Assembly: GCA_021324155.1 (NCBI GenBank)
Contig: JAJPJQ010000021.1
Location: 1 to 64,000 of the forward strand
Source of the DNA: Pseudomonadota bacterium
GTDB lineage: Bacteria; Desulfobacterota; Binatia; UBA9968
DNA length: 64,000 bases
Direction of reading: 5' to 3'
Shown here in pieces: positions 41,904 to 50,742 of this stretch; position 1 is the stretch's first letter, and each line of letters starts with the position of its first letter. The position numbers and the translations under genes were made by a program. Under the pieces are notes generated by a model that saw nothing but the letters and a program-made list of their open reading frames with translations, searched no databases and was not told the DNA's origin.

Positions 41904-42685
41904 CTGGACGCGGCAGACTCTTCGTTTACCGCTTGCTCTTCGGTTTTGTTTTGCTGGCCGCTTGGGAGGCGGCGTCGGGCAGGCTGATCGATCCTTTCTG
42001 GGTCTCGCGCCCGTCGGACATTTTTAAATATCTCTGGGGCGTCTTCGCAGACGGCTCGATCTTCGGGCATCTCGCGATCACGCTGTACGAAACGTTCGTC
42101 GGCTTCTTCATCGGCGCCACCAGCGGAATCGCGCTCGGCTTTTTCCTCGCGCGCAAGGAGGTCTTGGCCCAGGTGCTCGATCCCTATATCGTCGCCTTCA
42201 ACGGCATCCCGAGGATCGCGCTCGCGCCGCTTTTCATCATCTGGTTCGGCATCGGGCCGAACTCGAAAGTTATTCTTGTCGTCACCGTCGTTTTCTTTCT
42301 GACCTTTTTCAATACCTATGCGGGCGTCAAAGGCGTCGACGTCGAGCTCAAAAATATTCTCCGGGTCATGGGCGCGAGCGAACGGCAGATCCTGTTCAAA
42401 GTAACGATTCCTGCGACGGTGCCGTGGATCGCGACCGGTCTCAAGATCAGCCTGCCGTACGCGATCGTCTCGGCGGTCGTCGGCGAGTTCATCGCGGCGA
42501 GCAAAGGCCTCGGCTACCTCATCAACTACAACACCTCGCTTTTCTCGACGACGGGCGCGCTGGGCGGAATTCTGATCCTCGCGCTCGTCGTCGTGCTCTG
42601 CAACGAGATCATCAGCCGGGCGGAAGCCTACCTGCTCAGGTGGCGGCCCCGGGAAAACGGGCGGAAATCGAACGAGCTTTACTGA
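41900..42685 (+). CDS. ABC transporter permease, SsuC/TauC type
   Basis: The 261-residue membrane protein has about six helices and the coupling motif GASERQILFKVTIPATVPWIATGLK (residues 155-179), typical for BPD permeases of the sulfonate/nitrate group. Its ATG overlaps the binding-protein stop by 4 bases. It completes the only full importer among the NMT1-type loci in this window. Confidence 0.93.
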   Translation: MTGRGRLFVYRLLFGFVLLAAWEAASGRLIDPFWVSRPSDIFKYLWGVFADGSIFGHLAITLYETFVGFFIGATSGIALGFFLARKEVLAQVLDPYIVAFNGIPRIALAPLFIIWFGIGPNSKVILVVTVVFFLTFFNTYAGVKGVDVELKNILRVMGASERQILFKVTIPATVPWIATGLKISLPYAIVSAVVGEFIAASKGLGYLINYNTSLFSTTGALGGILILALVVVLCNEIISRAEAYLLRWRPRENGRKSNELY

Positions 42686-42694
42686 CGCTCCGGC

Positions 42695-42715
42695 TTGACA
42701 TGCCCGAGGCGGGCA
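42695..42715 (+). promoter_or_regulatory. TTGACA followed by a hairpin upstream of sodC
   Basis: TTGACA (42695-42700) is followed immediately by TGCCCG, AGG, CGGGCA (42701-42715), a perfect 6-bp inverted repeat. It may be a -35 with an operator in the spacer, or the end structure of the upstream transporter transcript. A good -10 is not seen at the right distance (TAAGTC at 42718). Confidence 0.35.
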
Positions 42716-42755
42716 CGTAAGTCGATACTACCAGCACCTCGTTTCAGGAGGCTTC

Positions 42756-43286
42756 ATGAGTTTGCGAATTTTCCTTGGTATCGCCGCCACTCTATCGTTG
42801 TTCGTCTTGTCTGCCGCCGCCCGCGCGCAGAACGCCGCGCGCGCAGAATTGAAGAGCGGCGAGGGAAAATCCGTCGGCAGCGCGGAGTTCAGGGAAAACA
42901 AAGAAGGCGTGCTCACGATCCTCCGCGTCCACGATTTACCCCCCGGCCTCCACGCCGTTCACATTCACGCCGTCGGCAAGTGCGAAGGGCCGCAATTCAC
43001 GAGCGCCGGCGGCCATTTCAATCCTGGGCAGAAAAAACACGGGTTTAAAAACCCCGAAGGGCCGCACGCCGGCGATCTCCCGGATCTTCTCGTCGCAAAC
43101 AACGGCGCAGGCCGCTTCGAGGCCGTGACCGACGCCGTCACCTTCGCGGCCGGTGCGAATTCGCTGTTCGATCAGGACGGCAGCGCCATCGTCGTCCACG
43201 CGACGGCGGATGACAATACGACCGATCCCTCGGGCAACTCCGGCGACCGCATCGCCTGCGGCGTGATTCAGAAAAGCAAGAAGTAA
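42756..43286 (+). CDS. sodC: Periplasmic Cu-Zn superoxide dismutase
   Basis: The 176-residue protein has a signal peptide ([15 protein letters not shown]) and the SodC ligands: [14 protein letters not shown] (Cu His pair and disulfide Cys), SAGGHFNP (Cu/Zn His), [17 protein letters not shown] (Zn His and Asp) and a C-terminal VVHA...GDRIACGVI with the second Cys of the disulfide. It converts superoxide to peroxide in the periplasm, feeding peroxidases such as the exported peroxiredoxin at 36123. GGAGG precedes the ATG. Confidence 0.95.
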   Translation: MSLRIFLGIAATLSLFVLSAAARAQNAARAELKSGEGKSVGSAEFRENKEGVLTILRVHDLPPGLHAVHIHAVGKCEGPQFTSAGGHFNPGQKKHGFKNPEGPHAGDLPDLLVANNGAGRFEAVTDAVTFAAGANSLFDQDGSAIVVHATADDNTTDPSGNSGDRIACGVIQKSKK

Positions 43287-43346
43287 ACTCAGGTAAGCAC
43301 TTTAGGTATTGCCCGAAAACCTTGCGGCGCGTTCGGATCGGCGGAT

Positions 43347-44140
43347 TTATCTAAAGCGGCCCGAAATTCTGCGGAGTTCTTTGAGGAATTCTTCGTCAAA
43401 TTCGCCACCGAATGCTTGGACCTTTCGTACATCTTCCCAGGTTTTATCGTAATTTTTGATACCGAAGTATAAGAGCGCGCGCGCATAATAGGCATCCCGG
43501 TATTTTGGTGCTTGCTCGATAGCTTGAGTCAAATCGGCGATGGCCTGCTCGAAATGCCGTTGATCCCCATGCGTGAGTCCTCGACCGTAGTATGCAAGCG
43601 CCTCAGTGGTGTCCAACTTGATGGCACGGTCGTAATTCCACAGTGCATTTTCATATTCATGTCGCTTTCGATAAATGCTCCCGCGATTCGCATACGGGGC
43701 TGCATATCCGCGTTTACCGCGGCGGTTGTACGCGGTAACGTCTCTCGGATCGATCTGAAACGCTCTCGTGCAATCGGCGATCGCCTTGTCGTATTCGCCT
43801 TTCTCCAATACGCGAGCGAGCGGATGTGATATGAAGCCGGATTTGGGTTGTATTTCGACCATGCGATTGAAGTCGGCGAGCGCCAGATCGGACTTTCCCA
43901 GGTACAAATACAGCTCACCTCGGCGAGAAAGATAGAGCCACACCGGCGCCGATTGCACCGCCAAGTCGTAATATGCGAGCGCCTGTGCATACTCTCCATT
44001 AACTTGATACTGTCGCGCGCGGTTGGCATAGATTTCCGCGTCGCGACCGGGCCGATCGACTACACGCACCCGGAGGCACAAAGGATGGAGAAGATCAGAA
44101 CCCTGCGCCGCGCGGAAAAATTCCTTGTAATTTTGCTCAT
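43347..44140 (-). pseudogene. TPR-repeat lipoprotein with an apparent single-base frameshift
   Basis: The main frame (43347-44081) encodes about 240 residues of tetratricopeptide repeats, e.g. YANRARQYQVNGEYAQALAY, DKAIADCTRAFQIDP, YENALWNYDRAIKLD and FEQAIADLTQAIEQAP, but lacks a good start (TTG) and a signal. One base out of frame just upstream, an ATG at 44140 opens MSKITRNFSARRRVLIFSIL then CASGC, a lipoprotein signal with lipobox, and runs into TAG at about 44061. Joining the two near 44062-44075 gives a normal TPR lipoprotein. Either the gene is broken or one base was lost in assembly. The TPR part is in good condition, which favours a recent change or an error. Confidence 0.7.
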
Positions 44141-44158
44141 TTCATCAAACCTATCGCG

Positions 44159-44185
44159 ATGTAGCGTCGGCGCGCTACATTGACA
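44159..44185 (+). promoter_or_regulatory. Palindrome overlapping a -35 in a divergent gap
   Basis: ATGTAGCG (44159-44166) and CGCTACAT (44173-44180) form a perfect 8-bp inverted repeat with a 6-base centre. TTGACA (44180-44185) overlaps its right edge; TAAAGA lies 17 bases on (44203-44208). This is a good operator geometry for repressing the binding-protein gene at 44245, and perhaps the divergent TPR gene. Confidence 0.5.
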
Positions 44186-44244
44186 AGCACGGTTAAAAAC
44201 TTTAAAGAAGTCTTATACTTACCTCCAATTACAAAAGGAGCATT

Positions 44245-45252
44245 ATGACGCTAAATCGCGCGTTATCGAGCGCCTTCATCCTCGCCTTGCTCTCTCTTTT
44301 TTCTTCATCCGCATCCGCTCAGCTCACGAAAGTCAACGTCGGCTACAGCGCGATCAGCGGCGACCAGCTGCCGCTCTGGGTGGGAAAAGAATTGGGGATT
44401 TTCGAGAAGAACGGCTTGGACGTACAGCCGATATTCTTCACCGGCGGCAGCACAGCGATCCTCGCCCTCGTCTCCGGCGACGTGCCGATTACACAGGTCT
44501 CCGGTCCCGGGTTGGTATCCAGCGCGCTCGGCGGCTCCGACGCCGTATTTATTGCCGGTGGCATGACGTCGCTGAATTATGTCCTGATGGGCAAACCCGG
44601 GGTCACTTCCGCGGAGCAGCTGAAGGGCGGCAGCGTGGCGATCAGCCGCTTCGGCTCGGCGACCGATACGATCGCGCGCTTCGCACTGAGGAAAGTCGGC
44701 CTCACACCGGTGAAGGACGTGACCATCGTACAGGTGGGCAGCGGACCGGATCGCCTCGCTGCGATTCTGACCGGCAGGGTCACCGCCGCTGTCATCAATC
44801 CGCCGTCGAACTTTCAGGCCGAGAAAAAAGGCTTGGCGGTTCTCGCGGATGTCGCCAAGATGGGGCTCGTTTTTCAACACACGGGGCCGGCTACGACGCG
44901 GAAATTTATCCGCGAGCACCAGGACATCGTCCGGCGCTACGTTAAGGGCCATGTCGAGGCGGTGCACCGGATGTACACCGACAAGGAAGGCACGATAAAA
45001 GTCCTGGCGAAATATATGGGCGGCGGCGTCGACCGTGAGATTCTGGAAAAGTCCCGCGAGAACGTTCTGACCGAGGCTCTTCTTCCGAAGAAACAGTACC
45101 CGACGATGGAAGGCCTCAAGTTCGTAATTGAAGATCTGGGGGAGCGCGATCCGCGCGCCAAGGCGGCCAAGCCGGAGCAGTTCGTCGATTTGACCTTTAT
45201 AAAGGAGCTCGATCAGAGCGGTTTCATCGACGGCTTGTATAAGAAAAAGTGA
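44245..45252 (+). CDS. ABC transporter substrate-binding protein, NMT1/SsuA type (orphan)
   Basis: The 335-residue protein has a signal peptide (SSAFILALLSLFSSSASAQ) and NMT1 features: LWVGKELGIFEKNGLDVQPIF, LVSGDVPITQVSGPGLVSS, LKGGSVAISRFGSATDTIAR and GLTPVKDVTIVQVGSGPDR. It is a clear paralogue of the protein at 28698. No permease or ATPase adjoins it. AAAAGGAG precedes the ATG, and a palindrome lies upstream. Its 3' end overlaps the convergent zinc-finger gene by 40 bases. Confidence 0.9.
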   Translation: MTLNRALSSAFILALLSLFSSSASAQLTKVNVGYSAISGDQLPLWVGKELGIFEKNGLDVQPIFFTGGSTAILALVSGDVPITQVSGPGLVSSALGGSDAVFIAGGMTSLNYVLMGKPGVTSAEQLKGGSVAISRFGSATDTIARFALRKVGLTPVKDVTIVQVGSGPDRLAAILTGRVTAAVINPPSNFQAEKKGLAVLADVAKMGLVFQHTGPATTRKFIREHQDIVRRYVKGHVEAVHRMYTDKEGTIKVLAKYMGGGVDREILEKSRENVLTEALLPKKQYPTMEGLKFVIEDLGERDPRAKAAKPEQFVDLTFIKELDQSGFIDGLYKKK

Positions 45253-45872
45253 GGCGGCATTTCGGAGTAGAAACGAAACTCGCCCGCGTCGGCGGATTTC
45301 TCGTCGGTCGCGGCTTCCTCGTCTTGTGCCGTGCTTGAAGACTCCAGCGCTTCTCTGTTCTCCCCGACCTGAGCTTCCGACCTTGCGCTCTGCTCGCGCC
45401 GTGCCGATGCGTAGTCGTTTTGCCGCAGTGTAACCCTCGGCTCGACGTTCTGCGTCGGCGGGACAGATTTCGCCGGCGTTTTGGCCGGAGCAGGCATTTT
45501 AACGGTTCCGGTAATGGTCTCGGCTGGGTACTCGGCGGACTTCACTGCGGCATGGGATTCCACCTTGGCCGGTGATGGCGGCGCGGGGTTCGCGGCGGGA
45601 GTATCAGCGGGCACGCGCTGAAAAGTATAAAAGGCTAAAATGGCGGCGAGCATCACCCCGGCAGCTCCGAGCGGAGCACGCAAGCTGCGCCATGTTGGAA
45701 TGATATGCCGGAAAGTGTTCGGGACAGGCTGTTGTTGGTTTTGAAGCCGGATCAGCTCGCGGCGGCACTCGGAACAGGCGTCGCAGTGTTCGAGCACAAG
45801 CGCGGATTGAAACAATGTCAATCGGGAATCGAGAAAACCACGAAAAAGCTCTTTAACATCCTCACAGACCAT
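45213..45872 (-). CDS. Membrane-anchored zinc-finger (anti-sigma-like) protein
   Basis: About 219 residues from the ATG at 45872. The N-terminal part has the cytoplasmic zinc-finger motif LVLEHCDACSECRREL of anti-sigma factors, then a single membrane helix (LGAAGVMLAAILAFYTF) and a Pro/Ala/Glu-rich exported tail ending in EMPPHFFLYKP. The layout is that of an ECF anti-sigma factor, but no sigma gene is adjacent, so it may control a distant one. Its tail overlaps the end of the convergent binding-protein gene. Confidence 0.75.
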   Translation of the reverse strand: MVCEDVKELFRGFLDSRLTLFQSALVLEHCDACSECRRELIRLQNQQQPVPNTFRHIIPTWRSLRAPLGAAGVMLAAILAFYTFQRVPADTPAANPAPPSPAKVESHAAVKSAEYPAETITGTVKMPAPAKTPAKSVPPTQNVEPRVTLRQNDYASARREQSARSEAQVGENREALESSSTAQDEEAATDEKSADAGEFRFYSEMPPHFFLYKPSMKPL

Positions 45873-45933
45873 CGAGCCGACCGGGCTTGCTGAAGCCCGC
45901 CTCCTCTCATCCCACAGCGGCGCACAGTGCCCG

Positions 45934-45966
45934 CGATAAATATTGTAGATGACGAGAGGCACTGAT
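45934..45966. repeat. Dispersed intergenic repeat, copy B
   Basis: GCGATAAATA (45934-45943), 11 bases, GAGAGGCACTGA (45955-45966): the same two blocks as copy A at 29947-29982, with a 3-base shorter spacer. Here it sits in the divergent gap between the anti-sigma-like gene and the DoxX-like gene. Confidence 0.55.
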
Positions 45967-46001
45967 AAAAGAGGGGTGCCCCGAGGTTGTCGGGGCGCGC
46001 C

Positions 46002-46478
46002 GTGGACCAGCAAACGCTTTTGATTATCGTCGAGACGGTACTGCGCATCGGGTTCGGGCTGCGTTTCCTGACCAGCGGGATAAGCAACATCCGGCGCTGG
46101 CCGAATCCGGTCCGGAACGCGGAGCTTGTCTTCCCTTTCGGCACAAAATTTTTCGGCGCGGTCGCCGTGTTTCTAATGGTCGGCGGCGCGGCCGGATTGA
46201 TTCTGGGCCTGGCGACGCGCACCGCGGCGTTGATGATCGCGCTGTTTCTGCTGCCGACGCTGAAAATTCAATCTTATTGGCTGAAAACACTGCCCGGAAT
46301 GATCGAGGATGTCCGCGACGCCGTCGGAGAAGCGGCTCGGCCCAAGTTTCAACGTATTGCACGCGCCGCCTATCATTCGCACGAGACCGCGTGGCAGGCG
46401 AATGTTCTATTTATATTGCTCGCATTGTACTTCGCGATCCGCGGCTCAGTCGCCTTCGGGTTGGACAACCTTTTCTAG
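46002..46478 (+). CDS. DoxX-like membrane protein
   Basis: The product of about 158 residues has four hydrophobic segments in DoxX order: TVLRIGFGLRFLTSGISNI, FFGAVAVFLMVGGAAGLILG, RTAALMIALFLLPTLKI and NVLFILLALYFAIRG, with RxxxFxxxG-type features near the first helix. DoxX proteins are small quinone-associated or redox-linked membrane proteins of diverse role. The GTG at 46002 was chosen; a TTG at 45987 is in frame. Confidence 0.75.
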   Translation: MDQQTLLIIVETVLRIGFGLRFLTSGISNIRRWPNPVRNAELVFPFGTKFFGAVAVFLMVGGAAGLILGLATRTAALMIALFLLPTLKIQSYWLKTLPGMIEDVRDAVGEAARPKFQRIARAAYHSHETAWQANVLFILLALYFAIRGSVAFGLDNLF

Positions 46479-46482
46479 CAAA

Positions 46483-46725
46483 ATGATTACGGACAAGCGT
46501 GGCGAGGCCGCCGCAGCCGACATCGAGCGGTGGGCGGAGAGGATCATCGAGGGCACCGGCGCGGGAGTGTCGGTTTACGACGACGCCGATTCGAGCACGT
46601 ACGTGCTGCGGTTGGCGCGCGGCAGCCGCGTGCTGCTGTTTCGCCTGTCACAGGCGCAGGTGCATACCGATGGCCGCGAAGCCGAGTGCGAAAAAAGCCT
46701 GCGGACGAAGCTCAAAAATTTGTGA
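46483..46725 (+). CDS. Small hypothetical protein
   Basis: An 80-residue soluble protein with AAADIERWAERIIEGTGAGV followed by STYVLRLARGSRVLLFRLSQ, a helix-then-strands layout. No family recognised. It starts 4 bases after the DoxX-like gene, probably in one transcript, and ends close to the convergent hemB. Confidence 0.65.
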   Translation: MITDKRGEAAAADIERWAERIIEGTGAGVSVYDDADSSTYVLRLARGSRVLLFRLSQAQVHTDGREAECEKSLRTKLKNL

Positions 46726-46742
46726 CGAGAGCGGGCGAGCCG

Positions 46743-47720
46743 CTACTTTCCCCTGAGCTCGCGGGCAGCGTCTTTGGCGAAGTAGGTCAGGATCATGTCC
46801 GCGCCCGCGCGCCGGATCGACAGCAGAAGCTCCATCACGATTCTGCGCTCGTCGATCCAGCCGTTCTGCGCCGCGGCTTTGATGAGCGAGTACTCGCCGC
46901 TGACGTTGTACGCGGCGACGGGATAGCCGAACTTCAGCTTCACACGATAGACGATGTCGAGGTAGGCCATCGCAGGCTTAACCATGACGATGTCCGCGCC
47001 CTCGCGGATGTCGAGCTCGACTTCCCGCAGCGCCTCGTCGGCGTTCGCCGGGTCCATCTGATAGGAGCGGCGGTCGCCAAACTGCGGCGTCGACTCGGCG
47101 GCGTCGCGGAACGGTGCGTAAAACCCCGAGGCGTACTTGGCGGCATACGCCATGATCGCGACCTGCTTGAAGCCTTCGCGGTCGAGGGCCTTACGGATCG
47201 CACCCACCCTGCCGTCCATCATGTCGGACGGCGCGACGATGTCCGCGCCTGCGCGCGCGTGCGACAGCGCCTCTTTCACCAGCAGCTCAAGCGTGGCGTC
47301 GTTGTCGACATCGCCATTCTTGATCACACCGCAATGGCCGTGATCGGTATATTCGCAGAGACACACGTCGGTCACGACGAGAATCTCGGGGACGCGCGCC
47401 TTGATCGCACGGACCGCGTCCTGCACAAAACCGCTGTCGGCGTAAGCCTCTGTGCCGACGGCGTCCTTGCGATCAGGGATGCCGAATAGAATGACCGCCG
47501 GGATGCCGAGCGAGGCCGCCTCTTCCGCTTCCTTCATCGCTCGGTCCACGGAAAGCTGCGCCACGCCGGGCATCGACGGGACGGGACGGAAGCTGTTCTT
47601 GCCTGCGCCGACGAAGAGCGGATAAATAAAATTCGTCGGCGCGAGCGCGGTCTCGCGCATCATCGAGCGTAGCCGCTCGTTTCTCCTCAGCCGGCGCGGG
47701 CGGTAAGCGGGAAAGTCCAT
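46743..47720 (-). CDS. hemB: Porphobilinogen synthase (Zn-type)
   Basis: The 325-residue enzyme has the zinc-site signature [14 protein letters not shown], the segment [18 protein letters not shown], and the catalytic [10 protein letters not shown] with the Schiff-base Lys. It condenses two 5-aminolevulinate molecules to porphobilinogen in the cytoplasm. It is the last gene of the ccsA-hemA-hemC-hemD-hemB run, 15 bases after hemD. The three Cys show the Zn-dependent subgroup. Confidence 0.97.
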   Translation of the reverse strand: MDFPAYRPRRLRRNERLRSMMRETALAPTNFIYPLFVGAGKNSFRPVPSMPGVAQLSVDRAMKEAEEAASLGIPAVILFGIPDRKDAVGTEAYADSGFVQDAVRAIKARVPEILVVTDVCLCEYTDHGHCGVIKNGDVDNDATLELLVKEALSHARAGADIVAPSDMMDGRVGAIRKALDREGFKQVAIMAYAAKYASGFYAPFRDAAESTPQFGDRRSYQMDPANADEALREVELDIREGADIVMVKPAMAYLDIVYRVKLKFGYPVAAYNVSGEYSLIKAAAQNGWIDERRIVMELLLSIRRAGADMILTYFAKDAARELRGK

Positions 47721-47735
47721 GAGGCCTCCGTCTGC

Positions 47736-48545
47736 CTAATTCCGTCTTTCGTTCGAGAAAGATTGCACGATCGCATCCGTGAGTCCTGCGATCGTGTAAT
47801 CTTTCGCCACGACGTCGACGCGCATGCCTAATTCTTTCGCCGTCTGCTGGGTAATCGGACCTATACACGCAACGGCCGTCCTCGCGAGCAATCGGCTCAA
47901 ATCGGCTGCGCCGAATATTGCGCTGAAATTTTTCACGGTGCTGGAGCTCGTGAACGTCACCATATCGATCTCGCCCGACAGCAGCCTAGCGCGCAATGGC
48001 GCGGGATCAGCTGTCGGCGCGATCGTACGGTACGCCTCGACGACGTCGACGTCCGCGCCCCATTCGCGCAGCGTGCGGATCAATACGTCGCGGGCTTCGG
48101 CGGCGCGCGGCACCAAAACTTTGCGGCCGCGCATCTCCTCCGGTTTGAGCTTTCCAAGAATCGCTTCGGCCCGGTATTCTTCGGGAACGACCTCCGGCCT
48201 CAACCCCAAAGCCTCGGCAGCTTTGGCCGTTTCGGGGCCGATCGCGGCGGCACGGAGCTTGCCGTTCAAATCACGTTTCAGGTGCTTCAGTCGCGCGGAA
48301 AAATAATCGACGCCGTTGACGCTCGTAAAGACGATCCAATCGTAGCCCGCGATGCTCGATATCGCATCGTCGAGCGCTCGATAGCTCTCGGGCGGCGCGA
48401 TTTCGATAGTCGGGAACTCGATCGCCTCGGCTCCGAGCGCTTCGAGCGCCCGCGTGAAGGCGCCAGCCTGCGCGCGCGCCCGGGTAACGACGATACGCCG
48501 CCCAGAGAGCGCCTGCGAGCTCGATACTCGTGGACGCGCTTCCAT
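47736..48545 (-). CDS. hemD: Uroporphyrinogen-III synthase
   Basis: The 269-residue protein has the weakly conserved HemD pattern: GRRIVVTRARAQAGAFTRAL, the WIVFTSVNGVDYF hinge segment, GPETAKAAEALG, and near the end FTSSSTVKNF and ACIGPITQQTAKELG. It closes and inverts ring D of hydroxymethylbilane. Two bases after hemC, in the hem operon. Confidence 0.92.
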   Translation of the reverse strand: MEARPRVSSSQALSGRRIVVTRARAQAGAFTRALEALGAEAIEFPTIEIAPPESYRALDDAISSIAGYDWIVFTSVNGVDYFSARLKHLKRDLNGKLRAAAIGPETAKAAEALGLRPEVVPEEYRAEAILGKLKPEEMRGRKVLVPRAAEARDVLIRTLREWGADVDVVEAYRTIAPTADPAPLRARLLSGEIDMVTFTSSSTVKNFSAIFGAADLSRLLARTAVACIGPITQQTAKELGMRVDVVAKDYTIAGLTDAIVQSFSNERRN

Positions 48546-48547
48546 GA

Positions 48548-49459
48548 TTAATGTTCGTCGCTCAGGAGCCTGCTCGCACCGCGCGAGAGCAAGCGCTCTG
48601 CCAGTTCGACCCCGATGTGCTCCGCAGCTTCTCTCGGTCCTGAATGCTCGTCGCGCAGGATTTTGCGGCCGTCGGGATCGGCGACGACCGCGGAGAGATG
48701 CAGTACGTCACCGGAGACCGAACCCAACGCGCCGACCGGAAGCTGGCAGCCGCCGCCGAGCGCCTCGAGTAAGGCCCGCTCGGCCGCTACAGCGAGCATC
48801 GTCGGCGCGTGACGCAAAAACGCGACGATATTGACGGCATGATCGCCGTCGCGCGCCTGCACGGCAAGCGCGCCTTGCGCCGGCGCCGGCAGGCAAACGT
48901 CCGGCGCTAGATATTCGCCGATGCGCTCGGCGAGGCCGAGCCGGTTGAGTCCAGCGGCGGCCATGACGAGGGCATCAACTTCCCCCGCATCCATTTTGCG
49001 GAGCCTTGTATCGACGTTGCCGCGAATCGGTGCGACGGATAAATCAGGACGACGGTTCAACACCTGCGCGCGGCGGCGCAGGCTGCCGGTGCCGATTTTC
49101 GCGCCCCGCGGCAGATCGCTCAGCGACGCGCGGCTGCGCACAACCAGTGCGTCGCGTGCGTCCTGGCGCTCGGGAACCGCGGCGATCGTGAGACCGGGCG
49201 TCGCAACCGTCGGCAGATCCTTCATCGAATGAACCGCGAGATCGATCTTTTTCTCCAGCAGCGCGTCTTCGATCTCCTTCACGAAAATGCCTTTGCCGAG
49301 CGCGAGCGTCGGACTCGTCAGAAACCTGTCGCCGCTCGTCTTTATCCTAACAATCTCGGCCCGGATTTCCCGATCGTGTTGTTCCAGCCGGCGTTTGACC
49401 CATTCCGTCTGCGCCAGCGCGAGCGCGCTTCCGCGCGTGCCGATGCGGATGACCGTCAT
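48548..49459 (-). CDS. hemC: Hydroxymethylbilane synthase (porphobilinogen deaminase)
   Basis: The 303-residue enzyme begins IRIGTRGSALALAQ, carries AVHSMKDLPT and REDARDALV-type segments, and has the cofactor-binding GGGCQLPVGAL whose Cys holds the dipyrromethane. It polymerises four porphobilinogens. The ATG overlaps the hemA stop by 4 bases. Confidence 0.96.
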   Translation of the reverse strand: MTVIRIGTRGSALALAQTEWVKRRLEQHDREIRAEIVRIKTSGDRFLTSPTLALGKGIFVKEIEDALLEKKIDLAVHSMKDLPTVATPGLTIAAVPERQDARDALVVRSRASLSDLPRGAKIGTGSLRRRAQVLNRRPDLSVAPIRGNVDTRLRKMDAGEVDALVMAAAGLNRLGLAERIGEYLAPDVCLPAPAQGALAVQARDGDHAVNIVAFLRHAPTMLAVAAERALLEALGGGCQLPVGALGSVSGDVLHLSAVVADPDGRKILRDEHSGPREAAEHIGVELAERLLSRGASRLLSDEH

Positions 49460-50742
49460 TTCTCGTCCAGGCTGAAAAGCTTGCGCAAGGCCTCGACGTA
49501 CAGCGCCTCTTCCTCCCCGTCCAGCGGTCTTTTAAGGTGCGAGATCGGCCCGTGAAGAATCTTGCCGATGATCGCCGAAGTCATATCGTCGATGGCACGG
49601 CGATCCTTTTCGGAAAGCTCCTTGAGACTGGTGCGCAGTGATTTCTCGATCTCGTTTCGACGGATCGCCTCGAGCCGCTCCTTAAGTGCGACGATAGTCG
49701 GCACCTGATCCAGAGAGTCGAGCCAGCCCAGGAACGATTCTACTTCCTCGTCAACGATGCGCTCGGCCTTGTCGACCTCGCCGGCGCGGCCGTTGAGGTT
49801 TTCTTGCGCGACCGTCTGGAGGTCGTCGATGTCGTAAAGATACACGTTCGACAGCGCGTTGATGCGCGGGTCGAAGTTCCGGCGGTCGCCTAAGTCGATG
49901 AAAAACATCGCTTCGTGTTTTCTTTCTCTCAGCGTCTCATCGACGGCCTCGCGCTTCAGCAGGAAGTCAGGCGCGGCGGCGCAGCCGACCACGAGATCGG
50001 CGAGCTTGAGATAGCGATGCAGTTCCTCGAAGCGGATCGGATTTCCCTGGAATTCCGCCGCCGTTTCGACCGCCGTTTCGAACGTGCGGTTGGTCACCAT
50101 CAGGCTGCTTACGCCGCCGCTCTTGAGCTGCCGCGCGACGAGATGCCCCATTTTCCCGGCGCCTATGAGCATCACCGTTTTATCCTCGAGCCGGTCGAAA
50201 ATCCGCTTCGCCAGCTCGACCGCGACCGAGCCTATCGACACCGCGCGGCTTGCAATGCCGGTCTCCGTCCGAACACGCTTCGCCACGGTAAAAGACCGGT
50301 GAAAGAGCCGGTGCAGAATCGCGCCGACGCTGCCTGCCTCCTGCGCGGCGGAGTAATAGGCTTTCAGCTGCCCGAGAATCTGCGGCTCGCCGACGACCAT
50401 CGAGTCGAGACTCGCCGCGACGCGGAATAGGTGGCGCACTGCCTCGCCGCCTGCATAGGCGTAAAGATGCTCTTCGACGACTTTCTCGCCGAACGCGGAC
50501 TGCTGGTCGAGCAGGAATCTCTTCACTTCCATGAACGCGGTATCCCTCTCCGACGTCGCCGCGACGACTTCGACGCGATTGCAAGTAGAAAGCACTGCGC
50601 TCTCGTGAACCGATCGTAGATTGCGAATCGTCCGCAGCGCGGCGGGGACGAGGGACGCCTCGACGGCGACGCTCTCGCGCACTTCGATAGGCGCCGTGCG
50701 GTGATTGAGCCCGACGATGATGATGTCGCGATGCACGCTCAC
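49456..50742 (-). CDS. hemA: Glutamyl-tRNA reductase
   Basis: The 428-residue enzyme shows GLNHRTAPIEVRE, the catalytic Cys in LSTCNRVEV, VGEPQILGQLKAYYSAA, and the nucleotide-binding LIGAGKMGHLVARQL. It makes glutamate-1-semialdehyde from Glu-tRNA, the first committed step of tetrapyrrole synthesis (C5 route). The GTG start overlaps the ccsA stop by 4 bases (GTGA). Confidence 0.97.
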   Translation of the reverse strand: MSVHRDIIIVGLNHRTAPIEVRESVAVEASLVPAALRTIRNLRSVHESAVLSTCNRVEVVAATSERDTAFMEVKRFLLDQQSAFGEKVVEEHLYAYAGGEAVRHLFRVAASLDSMVVGEPQILGQLKAYYSAAQEAGSVGAILHRLFHRSFTVAKRVRTETGIASRAVSIGSVAVELAKRIFDRLEDKTVMLIGAGKMGHLVARQLKSGGVSSLMVTNRTFETAVETAAEFQGNPIRFEELHRYLKLADLVVGCAAAPDFLLKREAVDETLRERKHEAMFFIDLGDRRNFDPRINALSNVYLYDIDDLQTVAQENLNGRAGEVDKAERIVDEEVESFLGWLDSLDQVPTIVALKERLEAIRRNEIEKSLRTSLKELSEKDRRAIDDMTSAIIGKILHGPISHLKRPLDGEEEALYVEALRKLFSLDEK

